From the NCBI GenBank assembly GCA_023128035.1, contig JAGMES010000110.1:1-13846 (forward strand): a stretch of 13,846 bases of DNA, in the 5' to 3' direction. Shown in pieces: positions 7,982 to 13,846 of the stretch. Source of the DNA: Halanaerobiales bacterium (lineage in GTDB: Bacteria; Bacillota_F; Halanaerobiia; DY22613). A program made the translations under genes and the position numbers. Below the pieces are notes generated by a model that did no database searches, was not told where the DNA came from, and saw only the letters and a list, made by a program, of their open reading frames with translations. Every line of letters begins with the position of its first letter. Position 1 is the first letter of the stretch.

Positions 7982-8176
7982 TGCCGAACCAAAAACTGTT
8001 GTCTTACCACAACCATTAAGTCCTATTATTGCAGTAACTAGAAAATCGAAATTAACTACTTGCTTTTTAAATCCTCTGATATTTACCATTTCCAATGCAT
8101 TCAAATACTTACCATAATTGCGATTACTGACTTTCTCAAATAATTCCTGAATTTCACTGTCTCTTATTTCACTCAT
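7982..8176 (-). pseudogene. SMC/RecF-like P-loop ATPase, N-terminal fragment
   Basis: The first 65 residues of an ABC/SMC-type ATPase are visible: MSEIRDSEIQELFEKV, LNALEMVNIRGFKKQVVNF and [22 protein letters not shown] with Walker [10 protein letters not shown]. The pattern of a NIRGFK strand before Walker A is typical of AAA_15/AAA_23-like ATPases of phage-defence and DNA-repair systems. At VFGSA the coding sequence switches, out of frame, into the glnS 3' copy and ends at a stop at 7868. Signature motif, Walker B and coiled coil are all missing. The ATG at 8176 has no good ribosome site and lies just after the HepT terminator. It is not functional. Confidence 0.7.
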
Positions 8177-8187
8177 TCAAATAAAAA

Positions 8188-8219
8188 CGTTAAAAATCCT
8201 ACATAATGGACTTTTAACG
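8188..8219 (-). terminator. Terminator after the hepT remnant
   Basis: CGTTAAAAGTCC and GGATTTTTAACG (minus strand) form a 12-base stem with one G-T pair and an 8-base loop, followed by TTTTTATTT. It would end transcription from the mntA/hepT unit 12 bases past the original hepT stop. Confidence 0.65.
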
Positions 8220-8230
8220 CTCTATTATAA

Positions 8231-8697
8231 TCAAGATTCATCACTATTTATTTTTAGAAAATCAGAAAGCTCTTTTCATAGCTGATTCCATACTTCTTCT
8301 AATGGTTTAACTAATTTCTCCATCTCTCCCCAACTCAAGAAAAATGAATATGAATGTCTGTAAAAATGTCTAAAACCAAGATAATCAACTAATTTTAATT
8401 TTACTTCCTCTGAAATTACTGATTTTCTATTATCCTGCTCACCTGACATTTGTAATAGTAAATTTCTATGCCAATGATTATTATTTGGCATAGAACCATC
8501 TACTTTTTTGGCTATTTGCATAAAAATATTTTCCACTCCATTGTAAAATGAATGCAAAACTGAAGCTAAAGCTGTCAGTTCAATCAAATCAGGTTCACAT
8601 TCTTTACATTTCTCCAGCAATTAATTATATGCTTCAAACAACTGATCAATTTGCCTTATTTCGAATAATACTGCGATTTCATTTTATCACGCGACAT
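8231..8697 (-). pseudogene. hepT: HepT-like toxin with several lesions
   Basis: This is a relic of the HEPN-type toxin of the MntA/HepT (AbiEii-unrelated, tRNA-targeting) toxin-antitoxin family. The toxin motif RX4HXY is intact as RHFYRHSY within YLGFRHFYRHSYSFFLSWGEM. The N-terminus MSRDKMKSQYYSK at ATG 8697 must shift frame by about 8655 to reach IRQIDQLFEAYN, followed by an in-frame TAA (8621-8623), then LLEKCKECEPDLIELTAL. Near the end a TGA (8276-8278) interrupts the frame, which otherwise goes on KELSDFLKINSDES to a stop at 8231. The start overlaps the mntA end by 11 bases. With three lesions upstream and downstream of the core, only a truncated product from an internal start is possible. 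Loss of toxin is usually tolerated after loss of antitoxin function. Confidence 0.75.
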
Positions 8698-8988
8698 GAA
8701 TCAACCCACCTTCACTAATTAAATATTCTGCAAATGGATCTTTTCCGTCGAGATTTATCAGATCTACTTTATGATTTAACTCAAGCAATAGTTTTCCTAA
8801 TACATGAAAAAATCTATCTCGCGGACATCCTTTAACTGCCAAATCTATATCTGAATCTTCTCTGAATTCTCCTTCAGCTAATGATCCAAAAAGATAAATT
8901 TCTGTACATCCTTCACCTCTGAGAATTTCAATTGCTAACTTTATATCCTGTTATATCTTTCTGGAATTCGACTCAAAATATCTCTCAT
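8687..8988 (-). pseudogene. mntA: MntA-like nucleotidyltransferase antitoxin, frameshifted
   Basis: This is a minimal nucleotidyltransferase antitoxin that would AMPylate or otherwise neutralise the HepT toxin. The signature GSX10DXD is complete: FGSLAEGEFREDSDIDLAV, followed by LELNHKVDLINLDGKDPFAEYL. ATG 8988 has a strong GGGGGAGGAG site. After MRDILSRIPERYNR one base is missing (AGGATATAAAG), giving a stop; the right frame resumes at DIKLAIEILRGEGCTEIYLF. The total of 302 bases is one short of the 303 expected for a 100-residue protein. Gene order antitoxin then toxin, with overlap, is usual for the family. The open frame from 8940 to 8687 has no good start, so the gene is probably off unless the indel is an assembly error. 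Confidence 0.8.
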
Positions 8989-9029
8989 GTCTCCTCCCCC
9001 TTCTAGTAATAATAGAATCCTTATTATTT

Positions 9030-9038
9030 ATTTTACCA
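9030..9038 (-). promoter_or_regulatory. Candidate extended -10 of the mntA/hepT unit
   Basis: The minus strand reads TGGTAAAAT about 40 bases upstream of the mntA ATG. No convincing -35 is seen at the right distance, as is usual for extended -10 promoters. Confidence 0.35.
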
Positions 9039-9105
9039 CATATTATCATTATATCACATGGTTATTTTATTTTTTTATTATTTTTAAAGATATTGCTTCA
9101 AACGT

Positions 9106-9222
9106 TTACTGAAAACCTGACTCTAGTATATCTCTTGTTCTCCGAAGTAATCTCCCACAACCTACATTTACTCTTTTTATGAAAAATCTTTTAACAAACA
9201 TAAATTTATTATCTGTGATCAT
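9106..9222 (-). CDS. Possible small basic ORF (38 residues)
   Basis: The intergenic stretch 8989-9285 holds this one open frame: MITDNKFMFVKRFF followed by a basic stretch with LLRRTRDILESGFQ. AGGATG lies a few bases upstream of ATG 9222. No family is recognised; it may be chance or the tail of a lost gene. Nothing else is seen here except the mntA promoter region and the terminator at 9286. Confidence 0.2.
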   Translation of the reverse strand: MITDNKFMFVKRFFIKRVNVGCGRLLRRTRDILESGFQ

Positions 9223-9285
9223 ATAACATCCTAAATATGTATAAACATTCTTCAAACTGATGGAATTCTAGTTTGACAAAAAAAT

Positions 9286-9313
9286 CACCTCTATAATTTA
9301 AATTATAGAGGTG
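9286..9313 (-). terminator. Palindromic terminator overlapping the holin-like gene's stop
   Basis: CACCTCTATAATTT and AAATTATAGAGGTG form a perfect 28-base palindrome with 14-base arms. On the minus strand it is followed by ATTTTTTTG. The TAA stop of the membrane protein gene (9303-9305) lies inside the stem, so a terminating ribosome would cover part of the hairpin. Confidence 0.85.
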
Positions 9314-10118
9314 TATTACCTTTTTGTTTTTTATTAACAATTTCTTCGATTATGGGTGGAATAGGCAATTTAGCGGTCTTTGCATTTTCAACAAATCCTT
9401 TGACTTCACCCCAGATTAACCAACACATAAGTGCTGCGAAAAAGGAACCTTCAGGAAATCCATTAATAGTAATAATATAACTTAAAGCATTTCCTCCAGC
9501 TAACAATAAATACGGCCAAAAAAATAATTGGATACTACGTTGAAAATTAATATAATCATCTTGATTCCTAAAATGATTAGCCATATGTCGAGTTATAAAG
9601 TGTAAAATAGTCATCACAAAGAAAGTCCAATGTAAAATTGAAAAGGTTCCAAAAATTAAAGTAAAAATTGTTCCAAGCAATGAATAAAATAATTTAGGTG
9701 TCCTCACTTCAATAAATGTTTCCCAAGCATGTTTCACTTCATTAACTTGAATAATTGGAAAACCTCCAAAAAAACTCATTATTGCATCCCCAACCTTTTT
9801 ATTTGGTTGGTTTAGTGTATGCGTTTTAATTTTAGAATATGTATGTCTCTTAGTATAATTACCAGATATTTCTTCATAGGTTAAATCCATATATGTTGCA
9901 GTTGTTTCTAATACACTTAGACATCCTTTATGGAGTTTTTGTTTTGCCTCATCATCACTTGCAAAAGCCATATTGTAAAGTGTCATAGCCTTTTTTGATA
10001 AGTTCTCAATTTCCTGTTCAAGATTTTCTGGTTCTAAAGTCGAATCTTTAGAATTGCCTAATTGGTGTAAATATATATTATAATCAAAAGTATTATGCTT
10101 TTTAGCACTATTATTCAC
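9303..10118 (-). CDS. Membrane protein with holin_4-like C-terminus
   Basis: The protein has 271 residues. Residues 1-135 are soluble, polar and helical (EPENLEQEIENLSKKAMTLY). The rest holds about four membrane segments at roughly 143-160, 163-176, 198-218 and 224-239. The last segment and tail, AALMCWLIWGEVKGFVENA followed by KLPIPPIIEEIV, match the hallmark of toxin-secretion/phage-lysis holins of the holin_4 type (IxxEhxSIlENxxxxGvPIP). Normal holins of this type are about 130-150 residues, so the soluble N-terminal half is an addition. The start is GTG 10118, with GAGGTGA 6 bases upstream and an 8-base overlap with the preceding gene. No endolysin or phage structural genes are nearby, so it is unlikely to be a plain lysis gene; a membrane effector is possible. 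The holin resemblance is by motif only. Confidence 0.55.
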   Translation of the reverse strand: MNNSAKKHNTFDYNIYLHQLGNSKDSTLEPENLEQEIENLSKKAMTLYNMAFASDDEAKQKLHKGCLSVLETTATYMDLTYEEISGNYTKRHTYSKIKTHTLNQPNKKVGDAIMSFFGGFPIIQVNEVKHAWETFIEVRTPKLFYSLLGTIFTLIFGTFSILHWTFFVMTILHFITRHMANHFRNQDDYINFQRSIQLFFWPYLLLAGGNALSYIITINGFPEGSFFAALMCWLIWGEVKGFVENAKTAKLPIPPIIEEIVNKKQKGNTPL

Positions 10119-10755
10119 TGCGACTCACCTCATTTGACAAATAAAAACTTCCAATGCGTGTATTTAAGAATGATGTCATTTTTATCTGTAGTTGACCTGC
10201 CTGCTGGTTGATCAAATCAGTTAACTCATCAATAGTATGAAATTTTTCGGAAAAATCAGTAGAAATTGAAGCAAAACCTTTTTCATCTTCATTTTTAAAA
10301 GAATACCTTATTCTATTTTCTTTTTCACGAATAGAAAAAGATAAACTAATATTATATACATCTTCATTCTCTACAAACTCATTACAATTTAAATAAAATT
10401 GAAATATATCTTCATTATTTTCAAATTTTAGAAAATCAACTGCTTCAACTCCCTCCAAAATTTGAATATTTATACCTGTCAAATTATTTAGCTGTTCAAC
10501 AAATTCAACAGTCGTTTCTATGGCAGATTGTTCTTTTAAAGAAAAAGCCGCAACCATAAGAGAATCTTTAGATATAATACAAGTCAGAATTGGAAACCCT
10601 TCTTGGAACACAATTCTTTCATTACTTATTTCAACTTTCTCGAAATCATATTTTTTTTTAATCTTTGTAAAATGACTATCCTCTAATTTTTCGAAGATAT
10701 CAGAATTCAACGCGAAATTTGTTCTCATAATAACTGGGATAAATTTTTTTAGCAT
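10111..10755 (-). CDS. Unknown soluble protein, partner of the holin-like protein
   Basis: I do not recognise this 214-residue protein. It has no signal peptide, membrane segment, cysteine cluster or nucleotide motif. It is acidic, with strand-rich segments such as ERIVFQEGFPILTCIISKD, VYNISLSFSIREKENRIRY and SFKNEDEKGFASISTDF, and helical ends. ATG 10755 has AAGGGGTGG about 6 bases upstream. The stop overlaps the start of the holin-like gene, so the two are probably translated together and likely act together. A role as sensor or regulator of the membrane protein is inferred only from position. Confidence 0.55.
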   Translation of the reverse strand: MLKKFIPVIMRTNFALNSDIFEKLEDSHFTKIKKKYDFEKVEISNERIVFQEGFPILTCIISKDSLMVAAFSLKEQSAIETTVEFVEQLNNLTGINIQILEGVEAVDFLKFENNEDIFQFYLNCNEFVENEDVYNISLSFSIREKENRIRYSFKNEDEKGFASISTDFSEKFHTIDELTDLINQQAGQLQIKMTSFLNTRIGSFYLSNEVSRSE

Positions 10756-10794
10756 ATATATCCACCCCTTGCATTTTTTCTAATTACCACTATC

Positions 10795-10817
10795 ATTATA
10801 TTTCGTTGACAATTGTC
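10795..10817 (-). promoter_or_regulatory. -10 and palindrome upstream of the two-gene unit
   Basis: A TATAAT (10795-10800, minus strand) lies 40 bases upstream of the ATG at 10755. Just upstream is a perfect GACAATTGTC palindrome (10808-10817), between the -10 and where a -35 would lie. No good -35 is seen. This is a possible activator or repressor site; palindromes this short occur by chance. Confidence 0.35.
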
Positions 10818-10881
10818 GATTACCTTCTTTTTCTTAAAAATTATCTAAAATTTTAATTTAATTTTTCCTACAATTGGCTAT

Positions 10882-10986
10882 TTCGCAGAACAACATCCTG
10901 GATATTTGAAGTTTTGTCGTAGAGGGAGTGGAGACAATATTTGGGTGGAGGCGATAGCCGGAACCACATATTCGATGTTCTGCGAA
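10882..10986. repeat. Imperfect palindromic hairpin element, copy 2
   Basis: TTCGCAGAAC (10882-10891) and GTTCTGCGAA (10977-10986) are perfect 10-base arms, extended by CATC/GATG with two unpaired bases. Inside, TTGTC and GACAA can pair, and TGGAGGCGATAGCCGGAA resembles the TGGAGCGTTAGCGGAA of copy 1. The element is more GC-rich than its surroundings and is the main content of the gap 10756-11138. The rest of that gap, 10990-11138, shows nothing I can identify. Confidence 0.6.
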
Positions 10987-11138
10987 GTTCCCTCATTAAA
11001 ACACCAGACCTTCTCTTTAGAAAACTTTCATTATATCAAGCTTATCTTTATAATAATTTTAATTGATTACTTCATTTGTGTTAGGCTACACACCAGTAGC
11101 GTTTCAAAGATAAACTATTCCATTATGAAAAAATCTCA

Positions 11139-11747
11139 TTATTCGCCAGGTAATTTTGCTACCCACTGTTGAATGATCTTACACATGCATTCAGCGAAAA
11201 AAATATTAAACTTTCGTTTACGTGAACAAATCTCATTATTAGAAACATCGAGATACTCGCATCTTTTTGCCAGTTGAAGAAAATTGACTGGTAACTTTTC
11301 AATAAATTTAATGTATGCTAGTACACCATGACCATCGCTCTTCATAGGTCTGTCGTACCATGGATCTTTCGTTCCCTGACAAGAATAACATGTTTTTAGT
11401 CCTAAACTGTTAAGTTTATCGATAATATCTACAAGTTCATCGTCAATACCATTCTGCCGTTCTTCTTTTATTTCGTTTTTTACATTAAACTGTTTACTAT
11501 AGTCTCTATTCATACAGAATTTCTTAATGAAATTACGATAGTGCTTATAGTTAAAATCATCAATAAGAAATCGCCTATAGTACTCATCAACCACCTGATT
11601 ATTAGAGTTAAATATTTTGACATTACACGTATAGCATCCTTCGTCGTTATTAGAGTGAAAGTCATCCGTGAAGGCAAATAAAGTGAATATAGCCCGTTTG
11701 TCATCTTCTAATTTCCGTCTAGTTTTTTCTTCCAATACCAGGCCCAT
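11139..11747 (-). CDS. Unknown protein with two CxxC pairs
   Basis: This 202-residue protein starts at ATG 11747 with AAGGAGGTAA 6 bases upstream. Two cysteine pairs, GCYTC (Cys38, Cys41) and TCYSCQG (Cys120, Cys123), could hold one zinc ion. The segment LVDIIDKLNSLGLKTCYSCQG, then a variable loop, DGHGVLAYIKF, follows a pattern seen in small phage- and island-associated proteins of the form LGxxTxxSCxGH...YIxF, which I know only as uncharacterised. The N-terminal half is strand-rich and holds the other pair. It stands alone, with 380 bases downstream and 490 upstream free of clear genes. No function can be assigned. Confidence 0.5.
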   Translation of the reverse strand: MGLVLEEKTRRKLEDDKRAIFTLFAFTDDFHSNNDEGCYTCNVKIFNSNNQVVDEYYRRFLIDDFNYKHYRNFIKKFCMNRDYSKQFNVKNEIKEERQNGIDDELVDIIDKLNSLGLKTCYSCQGTKDPWYDRPMKSDGHGVLAYIKFIEKLPVNFLQLAKRCEYLDVSNNEICSRKRKFNIFFAECMCKIIQQWVAKLPGE

Positions 11748-11926
11748 TAAGATTACCTCCTTGAAAATAGTACCTAGAAATCAAAAACAAGCTAGCAACT
11801 AAAATGGTGTTGATAATCACTAGGAGGTTCATCTAGTTCAACATTGAACACTCCTCATGAAACTAGCACTTAAACAATAGCCAACTATCCTAAATTCCAA
11901 CTATATTGTTGTAGAAATGGGACTAG

Positions 11927-12097
11927 CTAAAAAGATAATAATAATGCTATGTTTCCAAAAGTGGAGAGATGAATAAATAAATTTTCACCTACTTGATTAT
12001 TTTTCTTTAATGATAGGTTTTTGTTGCTTGTTTTTCGCTCTTGCACAATTTCGCTTAACAACTCATACAAATCCTTAACTTCACCCAATCCTGTGAC
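11927..12097 (-). pseudogene. Possible coding remnant in the glnS-downstream gap
   Basis: The gap 11748-12237 contains one open minus frame of 56 codons with no start, reading GLGEVKDLYELLSEIVQERK, then KNLSLKKNNQVG and a hydrophobic end. It looks protein-like at its N-terminal part and may be the leftover of a gene. The rest of the gap holds a small inverted repeat GTTCAA-CA-TTGAAC near 11838-11851 and no other clear feature. Confidence 0.2.
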
Positions 12098-12231
12098 CTA
12101 TTTATCTGATAAATTTTACACATACACATATTTTCGACAACAATTAAATATTACCTTTAAAACCAACTTATTAATATTCAGTTAATATATTTTTCATACC
12201 CGAAACCCCCTAAAGAATCTCATTCCCTCAT

Positions 12232-12268
12232 AAAAAAAAAGCAGATCACTTTTTAAGCAATCTGCTTT
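12232..12268 (-). terminator. glnS terminator
   Basis: On the minus strand AAAGCAGAT (12260-12268) and ATCTGCTTT (12238-12246) form a 9-base stem with a 13-base loop, followed by a T run (12232-12240). It lies 10 bases beyond the glnS stop. The displaced glnS copy at 7871 lacks it. Confidence 0.85.
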
Positions 12269-12277
12269 CACTACTAT

Positions 12278-13846
12278 CTATTTATTCTCTTGTTTTTTTT
12301 GAAGTTTGGCCCAAGTATCGCGCATATTAACGATCCTATTAAACACAAGTTTGTCTTCAGTTGAATCTTCAGAATCAACACAAAAATAAGCCTGTCGTAA
12401 GAATTGAAAACGATCTCCTGATTTAGCGTCTTTTAAACTTGGTTCAACCATACATAACGTTAATCTCTCCAAAGAGTCTGGATTCAATTTTGATTTAAAA
12501 TCAAAATCCTCTACACCCTCTTCTTCATTATCTTCAAGAATCAGATGATCATATAAACGTACTTCAGCTTTAACTGCATGTTCAGCAGAAACCCAATGGA
12601 TAGTTCCCTTTACTTTTTTAGTGCTTTGTCCACTTCCGCTCTTTGTTTCAGGATCATAGATACAATGAACTTCAATGATTTCACCAGTTTCTTCATCTTT
12701 TACAACACTCTCGCATTTGATAATATAAGCATGCTTTAAGCGTACTTCCTTACCTGGAGTAAGGCGATGAAACTTTCTCGGTGGATTTTCTGCAAAGTCC
12801 ATTTCTTCAATATATAATACCTTGGAAAATGGCATCTTACGTGTTCCCATCTCTGGTGCTTTAGGATGATTCTCAGCTTCCAACTCTTCAACCTGATCTT
12901 CAGGATAGTTATCAATGATCACCTTTAAAGGGCGTAAAACAGCCATTGCACGAGGTGCTTTCATATTTAAATCTTCTCTAATGCAGTGTTCAAGGAATGC
13001 TACATCAACTACACTATTGCTTTTTGCGACACCAATTCTATCGCAGAAGTCACGAATCGCTTCAGAAGTATAACCACGTCTGCGCAAACCAGAAATAGTT
13101 GGCATCCTTGGGTCATCCCAGCTATCAACATAGCCTTCTTCTACTAATTGGCGAAGTTTTCTTTTACTCATTATAGTATTAGTAATATTAAGTCGTGCAA
13201 ATTCGATCTGTTGTGGCTTATATTCTAAATCAAGGGTATTGATTAACCAATCATATAATGGACGATGATCTTCAAACTCTAGAGTACAGATTGAATGGGT
13301 AACTTTTTCAAGAGAATCCGAAAGAGGATGCGCAAAATCATACATCGGATAAATACTCCATTCATCACCTGTACGATGATGTGTTGATCTTAAAATACGG
13401 TAGATGATTGGGTCTCTTAAATTAATATTTGGAGAAGCCATATCTATTTTTGCTCTAAGAACTTTTGAGCCATCGTCAAACTCACCATTTTTCATCTGCT
13501 CAAATAAATCCAGATTCTCTTCTATCGAACGACTACGATATGGGCTTTCTTTACCAGGTTCAGTTAAGGTACCTCGGTATTCTCTGATCTCTTCAGGGGT
13601 TAAATCACAAACATAGGCTTTGCCCATCTTGATTAACTGAATCGCATATTCGTACAATTTTTGAAAATAATCTGATGCATAATACATCCGATCATCCCAA
13701 TCAAAACCTAACCATTGAACATCTCTCTGGATTGATTCTACATACTCAACCTCTTCTTTGCTCGGGTTAGTATCATCAAATCTTAAGTTGCAAAGTCCCT
13801 TATAATCACGAGCAATACCAAAATTTAGGCAGATAGACTTAGCGTG
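12278..13846 (-). CDS. glnS: Glutaminyl-tRNA synthetase, 5' end outside the window
   Basis: GlnRS charges tRNA-Gln with glutamine using ATP. The frame is open to the window edge, giving 522 residues; the ATG shown by [11 protein letters not shown] at 13687 is internal. The first visible residues [17 protein letters not shown] are the tail of the HIGH-motif segment (GHAKS), so only about 30-40 residues are missing. [11 protein letters not shown], the class I second signature [13 protein letters not shown], and the beta-barrel anticodon domain from [16 protein letters not shown] to the end are all typical. The expected full length of about 555-560 residues fits bacterial GlnRS. No lesion is seen. 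Having GlnRS means the organism need not rely only on the GatCAB route for Gln-tRNA. The last conserved part (12301-12411) is repeated at 7871-7981. Confidence 0.97.
   Translation of the reverse strand, partial: HAKSICLNFGIARDYKGLCNLRFDDTNPSKEEVEYVESIQRDVQWLGFDWDDRMYYASDYFQKLYEYAIQLIKMGKAYVCDLTPEEIREYRGTLTEPGKESPYRSRSIEENLDLFEQMKNGEFDDGSKVLRAKIDMASPNINLRDPIIYRILRSTHHRTGDEWSIYPMYDFAHPLSDSLEKVTHSICTLEFEDHRPLYDWLINTLDLEYKPQQIEFARLNITNTIMSKRKLRQLVEEGYVDSWDDPRMPTISGLRRRGYTSEAIRDFCDRIGVAKSNSVVDVAFLEHCIREDLNMKAPRAMAVLRPLKVIIDNYPEDQVEELEAENHPKAPEMGTRKMPFSKVLYIEEMDFAENPPRKFHRLTPGKEVRLKHAYIIKCESVVKDEETGEIIEVHCIYDPETKSGSGQSTKKVKGTIHWVSAEHAVKAEVRLYDHLILEDNEEEGVEDFDFKSKLNPDSLERLTLCMVEPSLKDAKSGDRFQFLRQAYFCVDSEDSTEDKLVFNRIVNMRDTWAKLQKKQENK

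Noticed and set aside
9303..10118. Holin-like gene as sign of a prophage
   Set aside because: No lysin, tail, capsid, integrase or repressor gene is found around it, and the long soluble N-terminus is not normal for a holin.
10906..11172. An 88-residue plus-strand frame
   Set aside because: It covers the hairpin element and the 3' end of the CxxC gene on the opposite strand; no ribosome site and no protein-like pattern.
11817..11870. Repeats around GTTCAACATTGAAC as a riboswitch or T-box leader
   Set aside because: Pairings are short and no T-box or riboswitch core was recognised; the orientation relative to the downstream gene is also not compelling.
1..13846. CRISPR array, tRNA or rRNA
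   Set aside because: No regularly spaced direct repeats and no cloverleaf or rRNA-like sequence was seen by eye on either strand.

Overview
The window looks like an accessory stretch of a low-GC Firmicutes chromosome, probably from Clostridia. The evidence is AT-rich DNA, strong AGGAGG-type ribosome sites, an IS256-family transposase remnant and a bacterial glutaminyl-tRNA synthetase. Apart from two insertion-sequence remnants at the left end, every gene found lies on the minus strand, so transcription runs from right to left. No rRNA, tRNA, CRISPR array or integrase gene was seen.

Layout, left to right. Positions 1-1150: a decayed IS256-family transposase, the first codons of an IS3-type orfA, and an abrupt join to the N-terminal fragment of a radical SAM gene (to 1455). 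Positions 1565-3536: a frameshifted tandem GNAT acetyltransferase and a DUF4037-like nucleotidyltransferase. Positions 3586-7344: an apparent operon reading winged-helix protein, AAA+ ATPase (ORC/BrxD-like), HEPN-type RNase candidate, then a PAF-acetylhydrolase-like hydrolase with two frameshifts. The operon starts at a clear extended -10 promoter, with a 10-bp inverted repeat lying between promoter and ribosome site. Positions 7400-8990: a large imperfect hairpin element, a PIN-like remnant, a 111-bp copy of the 3' end of glnS spliced into a P-loop ATPase gene fragment, and a dead MntA/HepT toxin-antitoxin pair. Positions 9286-10800: a two-gene unit of an unknown soluble protein and a holin-like membrane protein, closed by a 28-bp palindromic terminator. 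Positions 10860-11000: a second hairpin element resembling the first. Positions 11139-11747: an unknown protein with two CxxC pairs. Positions 12238-13846: glnS with its terminator, cut by the right window edge.

The main candidate for an undescribed system is the intact wHTH / AAA+ / HEPN operon. A DNA-binding protein, a BrxD-like regulatory ATPase and a protein with the HEPN RNase motif RX4H fit an inducible RNA-cutting defence or abortive-infection unit; this role is inferred. The second candidate is the unknown protein plus holin-like protein pair, which fits a sensor plus membrane-permeabilising effector. Both sit among broken toxin, ATPase and IS genes, as in a defence island with turnover.

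Many neighbours carry single-base indels (GNAT, hydrolase twice, MntA, HepT), some in or next to short A or T runs. Real decay is likely for IS256 and HepT, which carry several lesions each. Assembly indels cannot be excluded for genes with one lesion.
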